Positions 1-8,524 of a stretch of DNA of 64,000 nt are shown one piece after another. The DNA comes from Streptomyces olivochromogenes (GTDB taxonomy: Bacteria; Actinomycetota; Actinomycetes; Streptomycetales; Streptomycetaceae): NCBI RefSeq assembly GCF_021538895.1, contig NZ_JADDRL010000017.1:1-64000 (forward strand), written 5' to 3'. The notes beneath the pieces are model-generated. The model was given only the letters and a program-made list of their open reading frames with translations. It ran no database searches and was not told where the DNA came from. Position numbers and translations under genes: made by a program. Each line of letters begins with the position of its first letter. Position 1 is the first letter of the stretch.

Positions 1-783
1 TTCGTCCCGGCTCCGCGCGGGCGCCTGCCGGCGCAGCACCCGGGTGTGGGCGGCGGTCAGTTCGGGGCCGGGTACGACGGACAGTTCCGCCGCGAGCCGC
101 CGCCGGACCGTCTCGTACACGTCGAGGGCTTCGGCCCGCAGCCCCTGGCCTTCCAGGGAGCGGACGAGCCGGGCGTGCAACGGCTCGTTCAGGGGGTCGA
201 GTTCGGCGGCGCGGCGCAGGGCGGGCAGCACGTCCTGGGCCCGGTCGCACAGCAGGGCGGCGTCGGCCGCCATCTGCGTGGTGTGGACGAACTCCCGTTC
301 CACGCAGGCGAACTGGACGTGCGCGCGCGTGGCGGCGGGGATCCCCATCGCCACCCGCCCGCGCCACAGGCCGAGGGCATCGGCGAAGTGCCGTACCGCG
401 CTCTCCGGTCGCCCGGTCGCGGCGGCCCGCTCGCCCTGTTTGGTCAGGTCGCAAAAGCGCAGCAGATCGACCTCGTCCCGGTCGGCCTCCAGCAGGTAGC
501 CGCCGGTACGGCTCAGCAGGCGCCGCCCGGGGGCCCGTGGTGGGAGGCCGGGTTCGAGCAGGCGGCGCAGCGAACCGGCGTACCGGCGCACGACGTTCGG
601 CGCGCTGAGGGGCGGCTGCTCGGGCCACAGCGCGTCGACGATCTCGTGCATCCGCACGGGCCGGCCCGTGTGCAGCAGGAGGAGGGCGAGCAGGGCACGC
701 TGCTGGGGGAAGCCGAGATCCAGCTCCCGCTCTCCCTGCCGTACCCGCAGGGGCCCCAGCACCTCGAACCGCAACCGCGTCAC
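1..783 (-). CDS. SARP-family transcriptional regulator, 3' end outside the window
   Basis: This is an AfsR/SARP-type activator. The reading frame starts at a GTG at 783, with GGAGAG about 7 bases upstream, and is still open at base 1, so only about 261 residues are visible. The N-terminus (VTRLRFEVLGPLRV) begins an OmpR-like winged helix with the usual VVRRYAGSLRRLLEPG region. It is followed by the bacterial transcriptional activation domain (about residues 100-250), which reads through EPLHARLVRSLEGQG to a family-typical TRVLR segment. The gene begins 23 bases after the stop of another SARP gene and the two probably form one transcript. Whether it also carries NB-ARC and TPR domains cannot be seen. 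Targets are unknown. Confidence 0.85.
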   Translation of the reverse strand, partial: MTRLRFEVLGPLRVRQGERELDLGFPQQRALLALLLLHTGRPVRMHEIVDALWPEQPPLSAPNVVRRYAGSLRRLLEPGLPPRAPGRRLLSRTGGYLLEADRDEVDLLRFCDLTKQGERAAATGRPESAVRHFADALGLWRGRVAMGIPAATRAHVQFACVEREFVHTTQMAADAALLCDRAQDVLPALRRAAELDPLNEPLHARLVRSLEGQGLRAEALDVYETVRRRLAAELSVVPGPELTAAHTRVLRRQAPARSRDE

Positions 784-806
784 GTCACCGCTCTCCGTCT
801 CGCGCC

Positions 807-3703
807 TCAACCGACGCCGACCCCGACGCCTACGCCCACGCCCACGCCGATGCCTGCGCCGAGGTGTTCGTCCTGCCCCCGCAGCCGGGCCCCGACCCGG
901 TCGGCGTCGGGATGGCCGAGCGGGGTGAGCAGCGCGAGCGCCTCCCGCCAGGAGGCGCGGGCCGCCTCGTGGTCGCCGGTGGCGAAGAGGGTGTCGCCGA
1001 TGCGGACGAGGGTGACGGCCTCCAGGTACGGCACGCCGTGCTCGCGCAGCAGGGTGAGCGCGTTGCGGTAGCCGAGCAGGGCGTGCGGATGGCGGCCGAG
1101 GTGGTGGTAGACGTAGGCGATGCTGTCCCAGGTGGTGGCCTGGCCGTAGCGGTCGCCCAGTTCCTGGAGCATGGCCAGGGCGTCGAAGCAGTGGTTCAGT
1201 GCCTGCCGGTACTCCCCGCGCAACGCGTGGTACCAGCCGACGGAGTTGAGCACGCCGGCCTGCGCCGCCCGGTGACCGGTGGAACGGAACAGGTCGAGGG
1301 CGAGCTGGTTGTGCCGCAGGGCGCCGGTGAGGTCGCCCCGCTGTTCGGACACCCAGCCGAGGCTGCGGTGGGTGTTGGCCCGGCCGAGGTCGTCACCGAG
1401 GCCGGTGAACAGCTCCAGGGCCCGCTCCAGGCGAGGCTCGCACCGGTCGAGGAGTCCCAGCCTGCCCTCCGCCCTGGCGAGTCCGCGCAGGCCGCGGGCC
1501 TCCATGGCGGGGTCCGCGAGCCGCAGAGCGGCGTCGAGCGCGGTGTGCTGCGCCTGCTGCCAGTCGTGCCAGTGGCCCCGCCGGTCGAAGAAGGGTTCCA
1601 GTGCCCAGGCGAGCAGGCAGGCCGACCGGTCGTGGCCGGGTCGTCCGGCGGCCGCCGCGGCGTCGATGACGGCGAGCAGCGCCCCGTACTCGGCGCCGAG
1701 CCAGGCGAGGGCCCGGACGTCGTCGGCGAGTGGTTCGGGGGCCGCGCCCGGCGGGGGCGGTGCGAGGGGCATCGGGTCCGCGTGGGGTGCGAGCAGCAGT
1801 CCTGCGGCGTGGGCGGTGTGCAGGTAGTGCTGGAACAGGCGGTGCACGGCCGCCTGCCGTTCGTCCTCGGTGTGCCGCTCGCGGACCAGGTCTCCGGCGT
1901 GCGCGCGGAGCAGGTCGTGGAAGGCGTAGCGGCCGGGTCCGATCTCGTGGAGCAGGTGGACGTTCGCGAGTTCGGTGAGCAGCCCGCGGACCCGGCGTAC
2001 CGGCAGGGCGGTGAGGGCGGCCGCGGCCGGTGCCGCGAAGTCCGGCCCCGGGTGAAGGGCGAGCAGCCCGAGGAGCCGGGCGGCCTCGGCCGAGACGGCT
2101 CGGGTGGACCAGGAGATCACGGCGCCGACGTCGACGGTGGTGTCGGACCCGGCGAAGGCGTCGAGGGTGCCCTCGGCCTCCAGCAGTTCGGCGGCGACGG
2201 CCGCCAGCGGGAAGTCGGGGTGGACGGCGGCACGGGCGGCGACGCAGGCCAGCGCGAGCGGCAGTCCGGCGCAGCGCCGGATGATCTGCCGCACGGCCCG
2301 GGGTTCGGCGGCGACCCGCGCGGCGCCAGTCGGCGCACGAGGAACGCCCGGGCCTGCTCGGGGTCGAACGGGCGCAGGGTCAGGGAGCGAGCCCCATGCG
2401 CGGCCACCAGTCCGGAGAGCTGGTTGCGGCTGGTGACCATGGTGAGGCAGCCGGGTGTGCCGGGCAGCAGCGGTCGTACGTGCTCGGTGTCCCGTGCGTT
2501 GTCCAGCAGGACGAGCATCCGGCGGCCGGCCAACGCGCTGCGGTAGAGGGCCGATTGGGCGTCCAGGCCGCTCGGGACGCGTTCGGGCGGCACGCCGAGG
2601 GCGTCGAGGAAGCCGCGGACGGCCTCGCCGGGTTCCATGATCGCGCCGGCGCGGTCGAAGCCTCTGAGGTTGACGTAGAGCTGCCCGTCGGGGAACCGGT
2701 CGGCGACCCGGTGGGCCCAGTGGACGGCGAGTGCGGTCTTGCCGACGCCGGCCATACCCCCGATCGCGCTGATCACCACCGTTCCGCCGGGCGGGCCGTG
2801 TTCGGAGGGTGGGGCGAGCACCGCGTCCAGTTCCGCGCAACGCCCGGTGAACGCCGGTATGTCGTGGGGAAGTTGGGCGGGCGTCGGCGCGACCGGCGGC
2901 TGCGGGGCGGGCCAGGGAGGGAGCATGGTCGTCCCGGCCGCGTCGCGCAGTGCGGCCTGGTGGGCGTCGTGCAGGTCGGGCCCGGGGTCGATACCCAGTT
3001 CGTCGGCGAGTCGCGCGCGGGTGGCCTCGTAGACGCGCAGCGCCTCGGGGCGGCGGCCGGCGGCGGTGAGGGCGAGGATCAGCCCGGCCAGCAGGGGTTC
3101 GTCCAGCGGGTGTGCGGCGGCGGCCTTCCGGAGGTCGGGCAGGACCCGGTCGGGGACACCGGCGCGCAGGGCCGCGTCGGCGGCGTCCCGGACGGCCGTC
3201 AGGTGTTCGCGGTCCAGCGCCTGGAACGCGGCGTGCGCGCGGGCCACGGCGGGGATGCCGTCGGCGACCGGTCCCCGCCACAACGACAGGGCCTCGGTGA
3301 GGAGTTCGACGCTCCGGGCGGCCTCCTGCCCGGCGTCCGCCCGCCGAGCCTCCTCGACGAGTCCGGTGAACCGCAGGAGGTCCGAGGACGCGCTGTCGGT
3401 CGACAGCCGGTATCCGCCCGCCTCGCGGAGCAGCCAGTTGCCCGCCGCGCGGGCCGAGAGTCCGGGCTCCAGCAGCCGGCGCAGTGAACCGACGTGCCGA
3501 CGGACCACGTTGACGGCACTGCGCGGCGGGCAGGTGCCCCACAGCACGTCGACGATCTCGCTCACGGCGACCGGTTGACCCGCCCGGACCAGCAACAGGG
3601 CCAGGAACGCGCGCTCCTGAGGCCCCCCGAGATCCAGCTCCGTCCGCCCCCGCCAGGCCCGCACCTGCCCCAGCACCGCGAACCGCACCGGCTCCAGCGG
3701 CAC
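807..3703 (-). pseudogene. AfsR-like SARP regulator (BTAD, NB-ARC, TPR) with one frameshift
   Basis: This is a large SARP/AfsR-class regulator, about 965 residues once a frameshift is bridged. The start is GTG 3703 (VPLEPVRFAVLGQ), with a GGAGGGGG ribosome site. The domains are a winged helix and BTAD (about 1-250), an NTPase domain with P-loop GMAGVGKTALAVHW, and a C-terminal TPR region. The frame breaks near 2325-2330: the sequence reads VRRL in one frame and resumes as AARVAAEPRAVRQIIRR in the next. That fits one missing base in a G/C run, and nothing else in the gene looks decayed. The stop is at 807. The C-terminus is an odd run of Gly-Val pairs encoded by a hexanucleotide repeat. It may be a sequencing error or a truncated SARP that keeps only the DNA-binding and BTAD part. 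Confidence 0.8.
811..852. repeat. Hexanucleotide repeat encoding a Gly-Val tail
   Basis: About seven imperfect copies of a CCGACG/CCCACG-type hexamer lie in frame at the end of the AfsR-like gene. They produce alternating Gly-Val residues just before its stop codon. Repeats of this kind can change copy number by slippage, and each six-base unit keeps the frame. Confidence 0.7.
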
Positions 3704-3806
3704 ACCATCCCCCTCCGCGTTCCCCTCCGATCATCGACTGTACGTCACCGGAGGGGTTACCCGGAGTCACGGCTGCCGCGAGGCAGGGTCCGGGGCGGTG
3801 CCGGCG

Positions 3807-4478
3807 TCAGCCCAGAGGGGCGGCGTTGTCGCGCAGGGCGGCGAACACGGGGCCGTACATACGGGACTTGATGGTGCCGAGAGTGTCGCCGGCCTTGCTC
3901 ACCAGGGCCCCGGCGATCTCCACGGCGGTCGTGCGGACCGCGTCCTCGTCGACGGCGCGGTCGACGATGCCGGCGGCCGCCGCGTCGACGCCGCCGTAGC
4001 GGCGGGCGGTGACCATCGCCTCGTGGGCGACCTGCGGAGCCAGACGGGCCTGGATGAGGGCGGACATGCCCGGCGTGAAGGGGATGTTGATGTCGGCCTC
4101 GGGCAGACACCAGAAGCCGCGGTCGCCCCGCATCACACGGAAGTCGTGGGCCAGGGAGAGCATGGCTCCGGCGGCGAAGGTGTGCCCCTGCAGCGCGGCC
4201 ACGGTGATCATCGGCAGGGCCAGCAGGCGCGCGAAGAGCCCTTGCACGGAGGACACGTAGTCCTCGTGCTGGTCGGCGTGGGCGCCCAGCCAGTCCAGGT
4301 CGAGGCCGTTGGAGTAGAACTTGCCGGTCGCGGCGGTCACCAGGGCGCGGGGGCCGTCCGCCTTCTCCACCTCGTCCAGGGCGGCGCCGACGGAGCCGAT
4401 CCAGTCGGGGTGGAAGCGGTTCTCACCGTCCCCGAGGTCGAGTACGAAGACGTTGTCGTGGCGTTCCAGTGCGGGCAT
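3807..4478 (-). CDS. Enoyl-CoA hydratase/isomerase family protein
   Basis: This is a crotonase-fold protein of 223 residues. The start is the ATG at 4478 (MPALERHDNVFVLDLGDG), with AGGGAG six bases upstream. An upstream in-frame extension to 4607 is not supported by homologous-looking sequence. Visible family features are the FYSNGLDLDWL segment, the oxyanion-hole region ALQGHTFAAGAMLSLAHD and the PEADINIPFTPGM stretch. Such proteins act on acyl-CoA thioesters, as hydratase or delta3-delta2 isomerase. The two usual catalytic glutamates are not both evident, so an isomerase-like role is possible. It is transcribed alone, 103 bases from the divergently read-out SARP start. A TetR-type palindrome lies upstream at 4548-4559. 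Confidence 0.85.
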   Translation of the reverse strand: MPALERHDNVFVLDLGDGENRFHPDWIGSVGAALDEVEKADGPRALVTAATGKFYSNGLDLDWLGAHADQHEDYVSSVQGLFARLLALPMITVAALQGHTFAAGAMLSLAHDFRVMRGDRGFWCLPEADINIPFTPGMSALIQARLAPQVAHEAMVTARRYGGVDAAAAGIVDRAVDEDAVRTTAVEIAGALVSKAGDTLGTIKSRMYGPVFAALRDNAAPLG

Positions 4479-4547
4479 GTCGGCTCCCTGGGTCTGGGCA
4501 TGGATCGGCAGTGCCCCTCTGGTCACATTGTGCGGACATCCAGGGGC

Positions 4548-4559
4548 TACCGCTCGGTA
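4548..4559. promoter_or_regulatory. TetR-type palindrome TACCGctCGGTA
   Basis: This is a 12-base dyad with two 5-base arms, about 70 bases upstream of the enoyl-CoA hydratase-like start. It resembles operators of TetR repressors that control acyl-CoA genes. No regulator gene is adjacent, so the binding protein is unknown. Confidence 0.4.
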
Positions 4560-4603
4560 ACTTATGTCGCGCGCGCAGGACGGACAAGGGGCGTGAGCCG
4601 AAT

Positions 4604-5537
4604 TCACACCCCCGACCGCCGCGGTTGGCCCGCCCCGGAGCTGCCGTCGATCGCGCTGAAGCCGCGGCGGAGGGCGGGCAGCGGGTCACCGCCGTATTCC
4701 CGCACCTCACCGAAGCGGGTGGTGCCCTCCATCCAGTCCTTGCGGGCCTGGACGATGTCCTCGTGGGTGCGGCCGACGAAGTTCCACCACATGACGATCT
4801 CCTCCTCGAACGGTGGGCCGCCGAGCAGCACCGCGCGGGCCGCGGCGTCCGAGTCGTTGACGAGGGTCAGGGCGTCGGCTCCGGGGTGGACGTAACCCAA
4901 CTCCGCCCGACGGACCAGGGTGTCCTCCACCCGGACCTCCCCCTGGTCGACGAGGAGGCCGTGCTCGAAATCGGGGTTCACGGCGACGGTGATCGCCGCG
5001 TACGGTTCGAGGACGATCTCTGCACCGAGGAGAGGCGTGTAGGTGCGCACCGGCGAGACGGCTCCGGCGAGGGAGCCCAGGAAGACCCTGATCACCGCGC
5101 CGTCGACGCGCACCGGCTCGGGCGCGTGGTGCTGGAAGTCCCGGCCCGTGTCGCGGTGCTCCCCCGGCAGCGCCACCCACAGCTGCACCCCGTGCAGGAC
5201 ACCGGTGCGCGGGGTGGAGACCTCCGAGTGGGCGATGCCGCGGCCGCCCGTCATGAGGTTCAGCTCGCCGGGCCGTACGAACGCGTGGCTGCCGAGACTG
5301 TCACGGTGCTCGATCTCGCCGCTGAACAGCCAGCTCACCGTCTGCAGACCGGTGTGCGGGTGCGGGGCCACGTCCATGCCGCCGGTGCGGGTGACGTCGT
5401 CGGGACCGTAGTGATCGGCGAAGCACCAGGCGCCGATCAGCGACCGCTCACGCTGCGGCAGGGTGCGCCGCACGGTCATCGCCCGGGGGCCCGCCCAGGG
5501 GGACGTCACGCGGGGTGAGTATCTCGATCTTGCTCAT
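4604..5537 (-). pseudogene. Pirin family protein, N-terminal frameshift
   Basis: This is a pirin-type bicupin (quercetinase-like fold). Residues such as GGMDVAPHPHTGLQTVSWLF and the metal-binding region GGRGIAHSE are typical. The natural start is probably the ATG at 5537 (MSKIEILTPRDVPLGGP), preceded by GGAGG. It then needs one base fewer in the G5 run at 5485-5489 to join the main frame (PRAMTVRRTLPQRERSLIGAW). Without correction, translation could still start at GTG 5509 and lose only about 10 residues. The gene is divergent from an AhpD-like gene and shares a 66-base promoter region with it. The extra base is either a homopolymer sequencing error or a mild natural frameshift. Confidence 0.75.
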
Positions 5538-5563
5538 CGGGGACCGCCTCCAGCATCCAACCT

Positions 5564-5575
5564 GATAGTTTTATC
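5564..5575. promoter_or_regulatory. AT-rich dyad in the pirin/AhpD-like divergent promoter
   Basis: GATAgtttTATC lies within an unusually AT-rich island (about 5560-5590) between the pirin and AhpD-like starts. It is placed to control both genes. A MarR- or HxlR-type redox regulator would be a typical owner, but none is encoded next to it. Confidence 0.45.
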
Positions 5576-5603
5576 TTCAACAATTATTCCGGAGGAGTCC
5601 AGG

Positions 5604-6080
5604 TTGAGCAACAGCACCCGCCCCGGGTCGGCGGACCGGCGGATCTACATCGACAAGCAGAGCCCCAAGCCGTACCACGCGCTGGTGCAGACCTCCGAGG
5701 CGGTCCGCACGACCGCGGCCGAGGCGGACCTGGACCGTACCGTCGTGGAGCTGATCAACCTGCGCGTGTCGCAGATCAACGGCTGTGCCTCTTGCCTGGA
5801 CGTCCACACCAGGGCGGCCGTGCGCGGCGGCGAGACGGCCCAGCGGCTGGGCGTGCTGGCCGCGTGGCGGGACACCGAGGTGTTCACCGCCGTGGAGCGC
5901 GCCGCCCTCGGCCTGGCCGAGGCCACCACCGATCCGTCCGACGCGGACTTGCAGGAATCCGCGTACGCCACCGCGCGCGAGGTGCTCACCGACGACCAGA
6001 TATCCGCGGTGATCTGGGTGGCGGTCACGATCAACGCGTTCAACCGGGTCTCGATCCTCAGCAAGCACCCGGTGCGGTGA
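5604..6080 (+). CDS. AhpD-like carboxymuconolactone decarboxylase family protein
   Basis: This is a 158-residue alkylhydroperoxidase AhpD-core protein. The start is TTG 5604 (LSNSTRPGSADRR), chosen because GGAGG lies at 5591-5595 and the conserved region begins soon after. The redox motif is INGCASCLDVHTRAA, the CxxC plus histidine of AhpD/CMD peroxidases. The C-terminal NAFNRVSILSKHPV is also typical of this group. It probably reduces peroxides or acts in an electrophile response. Divergent pairing with pirin is common in actinobacteria and suggests a shared quinone or oxidative-stress regulon. It is followed by a decayed gene on the opposite strand. Confidence 0.88.
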   Translation: MSNSTRPGSADRRIYIDKQSPKPYHALVQTSEAVRTTAAEADLDRTVVELINLRVSQINGCASCLDVHTRAAVRGGETAQRLGVLAAWRDTEVFTAVERAALGLAEATTDPSDADLQESAYATAREVLTDDQISAVIWVAVTINAFNRVSILSKHPVR

Positions 6081-6650
6081 CCCGCCGGGCGGCCACGCAG
6101 AGCGCGTTCCCGGGCCTGCCGCTCAGTGAGGCCCACGGCGCGGCGACCTCGGGGTCGGTGAAGGTGACGCGCGGCAGCGCCCGCTAGTCGGCATCGGGGC
6201 CGGGGCGGCCGAGAACGTCCCGCACGGCGATCCGCGCCTGGTACATGGCCACGTGGGTGAAGGCGCCTTGGCCGGTGATGTCGCCCACCGCCCGCAGGCC
6301 GTCCGCCGCCCGCAACTGTCCGTCCGTGGGCACGGCGCCGACCGCCGGGTCGAGCCCCACCGACCCGAGCCCCGGCTCGGCGAGGTCGTTCTGCCGCCTG
6401 GTGGCGACCAGCGGCCGCTCGGCGCGCACCGGCTCCGCCGCGCCGTCGAGCCGCACGCGAACCCGGTGCCGTCGTGGCTTCGAGGGTGCGGTCGCCCACC
6501 GTCACCCGGCGGGGGCCGTCCAGGAGTCCCCGGCCGCGCAGCGGACGCCCGCCCTTGCCCACGAGGCGGTCGACGGCCTCCGCGTCGCCCGGGAGGGCGG
6601 GTGGACCGACGGCCCGATTCCCTGAGCGCACGGTGACGAGCCTGTCAGCG
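6080..6650 (-). pseudogene. Remnant of a pyridine nucleotide-disulfide oxidoreductase
   Basis: Fragments of a mercuric reductase/lipoamide dehydrogenase-like flavoprotein are scattered over two or more frames. In order they read GRGLLDGPRRVTVGDRTLEA (about 6535-6600), then PLVATRRQNDLAEPGLGSVG and ADGLRAVGDITGQGAFTHVA (about 6230-6430), then LPRVTFTDPEVAA (about 6130-6180) and LTERQARERALRGRP. The first 100 or so residues, including the FAD-binding glycine motif and redox CxxxxC, are missing. An internal section between the first two fragments is also deleted, and there is a frameshift after TDPEVAA. No functional product is expected. Confidence 0.72.
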
Positions 6651-6728
6651 CGCCCCACGGACGGAGCGGGCTAGGCTGGCCCGTCCGTTCACCTCACCGC
6701 GTCCGAACCGACCAGCGGAGCCGCGAGA

Positions 6729-6842
6729 TGTCCGTTCGCCGTGTGCTGCCCGACGCCCGGTCGAGCACCCTGCCGAAGAGCCCGCAACCCTTCGTCCCGG
6801 ACCCCGACGCGCGCGTGGTCGAGGTGGTCGGTCATGGCTGAC
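6729..6842 (+). pseudogene. Internally deleted VOC (glyoxalase-like) gene remnant
   Basis: This is a 37-codon frame from ATG 6729 to TGA 6842. Its first part, [13 protein letters not shown], resembles the start of VOC/glyoxalase-family proteins. Its end, [16 protein letters not shown], resembles their C-terminal strand (DPDGxVVxVxxH), so about 80 central residues appear deleted. The stop overlaps the ATG of the following methyltransferase-Nudix gene. It may be a relic, or it may survive as a leader peptide that translationally couples the next gene. The assignment rests on short matches. Confidence 0.5.
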
Positions 6843-8030
6843 GGCGGGCTCGGTGACGCGGAGGCCGTCAACGCCGGTGCCTGGCAGGCGTACGGCGCCC
6901 ACCACCTGCGGCGCGGCACCGTCCCGCCGGACGCGGACCGGTTCGCGTGGGGCCCCGGCAGCGCCGGGCCCGGTGCCGAGGTGCTCGGCGACCTGACGGG
7001 CCGGCGGGTGCTGGACCTCGGCTGCGGCACGGCGTGGCACGCGGCCCATCTGGCCCGTACGCACGGGGCGTCGGTGGACGCGGTCGACGCGTCGCCGGGA
7101 CAGTACGAACGCGCCCGCGCGCGGTACGGCGCCACGCCCGGACTCCGGCTCGTGCTCGGCGACGCGGTCGCCCATCTGCGCACGGCCGAACCGTACGACG
7201 TCGTCTACTCCGTGAACTCCGTGCCGTACCTCGATCCCCGTCGGCTGCTGCCCGCGCTGACGGCGTCCCTGGCGCCCGGCGGAACGCTGTGCTTCACGGT
7301 GCTGCACACCAACTCCGAGGGGGACGGCCCCTCGTGCGAGGTCGCCTCCCGGCCGGAGACGCAGGTGCTGGCCGGCGCTGGAACGACCACGGTACGGATG
7401 TGGGTGCTCACCCCCGAACTCTGGGCGGAACTGCTCGCCGAGCACGGGCTGTGCGTCGAGGGCGTGGACGTCCTGGACGCGCCCGAGGACGGCAATCACG
7501 CGTCCTACCGGCTCTTCCGGGTGCGCCGGCCGGCCCGCGTCTCCTCCCGCCCCCGCGTTGACCTGCCGCCCGTCGCACACGCCGCGTTGGGCGTCGGCGC
7601 CATCCTGCACGGGCCGCGCGGCCTCCTCCTGGGCCGGCACCGCCGGGGCACCTGGGAACTGCCGGGCGGCACGGTGGAGCCCGGCGAGTCGCTCGTCGGG
7701 ACGGTGGTCCGGGAACTGCGCGAGGAGACCGGCCTCGACGCCCGCCCGGCCGATGTACGCCTGCTGGGCACGCTCCTCGACGACGTCGGCGGCGTGGTCC
7801 GGATGACCGTGGCCGCACTGGTCGCCGACTGGCGGGGCGAACCGGCCGACCAGCCGGGCGAGCGCGTCGGCGACTGGCGCTGGTTCGCCCTGGACCGGCT
7901 GCCGCCCGGCTTGTTCGTGTGCAGTGCGCAGGCCCTGACCGCCTGGCGTCCCGACCTGCCCGTCGACCACACGCCCGCCCGGTTCACGCCGTACGCGCAG
8001 GCCGACCACGCAGGCTGGACGGGACCTTGA
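6834..8030 (+). CDS. Bifunctional SAM-dependent methyltransferase / Nudix hydrolase
   Basis: This is a 398-residue fusion. The ATG at 6834 ([17 protein letters not shown]) is chosen because the methyltransferase fold begins there. Residues about 25-235 form a class I methyltransferase with SAM motif [16 protein letters not shown]. Residues about 250-390 form a Nudix domain whose box (GGTVEPGE, then RELREETGL) matches GX5EX7REUXEEXGU exactly. The two activities could modify and hydrolyse related nucleotide-like or metabolite substrates, but the substrate is unknown. The gene has no good ribosome site of its own and starts inside the end of a VOC-like remnant, so it may depend on coupled translation. 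Fused proteins of this layout are known in streptomycetes. Confidence 0.88.
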   Translation: MADGGLGDAEAVNAGAWQAYGAHHLRRGTVPPDADRFAWGPGSAGPGAEVLGDLTGRRVLDLGCGTAWHAAHLARTHGASVDAVDASPGQYERARARYGATPGLRLVLGDAVAHLRTAEPYDVVYSVNSVPYLDPRRLLPALTASLAPGGTLCFTVLHTNSEGDGPSCEVASRPETQVLAGAGTTTVRMWVLTPELWAELLAEHGLCVEGVDVLDAPEDGNHASYRLFRVRRPARVSSRPRVDLPPVAHAALGVGAILHGPRGLLLGRHRRGTWELPGGTVEPGESLVGTVVRELREETGLDARPADVRLLGTLLDDVGGVVRMTVAALVADWRGEPADQPGERVGDWRWFALDRLPPGLFVCSAQALTAWRPDLPVDHTPARFTPYAQADHAGWTGP

Positions 8031-8079
8031 CGAGTCGTGAGACTGGTGGGCACCCGACGCCTCGCCCAGGACGGTGACC

Positions 8080-8448
8080 ATGAACCTGGAAAGCCAGGAA
8101 GCACCACGCGTCGAACTCACCCCGCAGGCCGCGGATCTGCTGCGACGGCTGCGTGCCTCGCACGGCCCGCTGATGTTCCATCAGTCCGGCGGCTGCTGCG
8201 ACGGCAGTGCGCCCATGTGCTATCCGGACGGCGAGTTCCGCACCGGCGGCTCGGACGTGCTGCTGGCCGAACTGGAGGTCGAGGGCGTCGACGAGCCGGT
8301 CACGTTCTGGATGTCGCGCAGCCAGTACGAGGTCTGGAGCCACACGCGCCTCATCGTGGACGTGGTGCCCGGCCGGGGCAGCGGATTCTCGCTGGAAGCA
8401 CCTGAGGGGGTGCGTTTTCTCACCCGTTCTCGTGTCGTAGACCTCTAG
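8080..8448 (+). CDS. DUF779 domain-containing protein
   Basis: This is a small protein of 122 residues. ATG 8080 is preferred over GTG 8074 because AGGA at 8068-8071 is then 8 bases away. Cys/His-rich segments MFHQSGGCCDGSAPMCYP and the FWMSRSQYEVW stretch are diagnostic of DUF779. Members are often encoded beside aldehyde or acetaldehyde dehydrogenases, and a metal- or redox-related role is suspected. No dehydrogenase is adjacent here. It follows the methyltransferase-Nudix gene by 49 bases and may be cotranscribed with it. Confidence 0.85.
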   Translation: MNLESQEAPRVELTPQAADLLRRLRASHGPLMFHQSGGCCDGSAPMCYPDGEFRTGGSDVLLAELEVEGVDEPVTFWMSRSQYEVWSHTRLIVDVVPGRGSGFSLEAPEGVRFLTRSRVVDL

Positions 8449-8524
8449 CCACCGCGGCGGAAACCGCGATCTGGTGCACTTCCCCTGAGCCCTGGAACAG
8501 TTGACGAGACCTCAGGGAGAAGCA

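Noticed and set aside
46-2546. Long open frames on the plus strand opposite the SARP genes
   Set aside because: They mirror the codon periodicity of the minus-strand genes, lack conserved motifs and ribosome sites, and are normal in GC-rich DNA.
5463-5603. Upstream extension of the AhpD-like gene
   Set aside because: It would cover the divergent promoter and pirin start, and GGAGG at 5591 supports the TTG at 5604.
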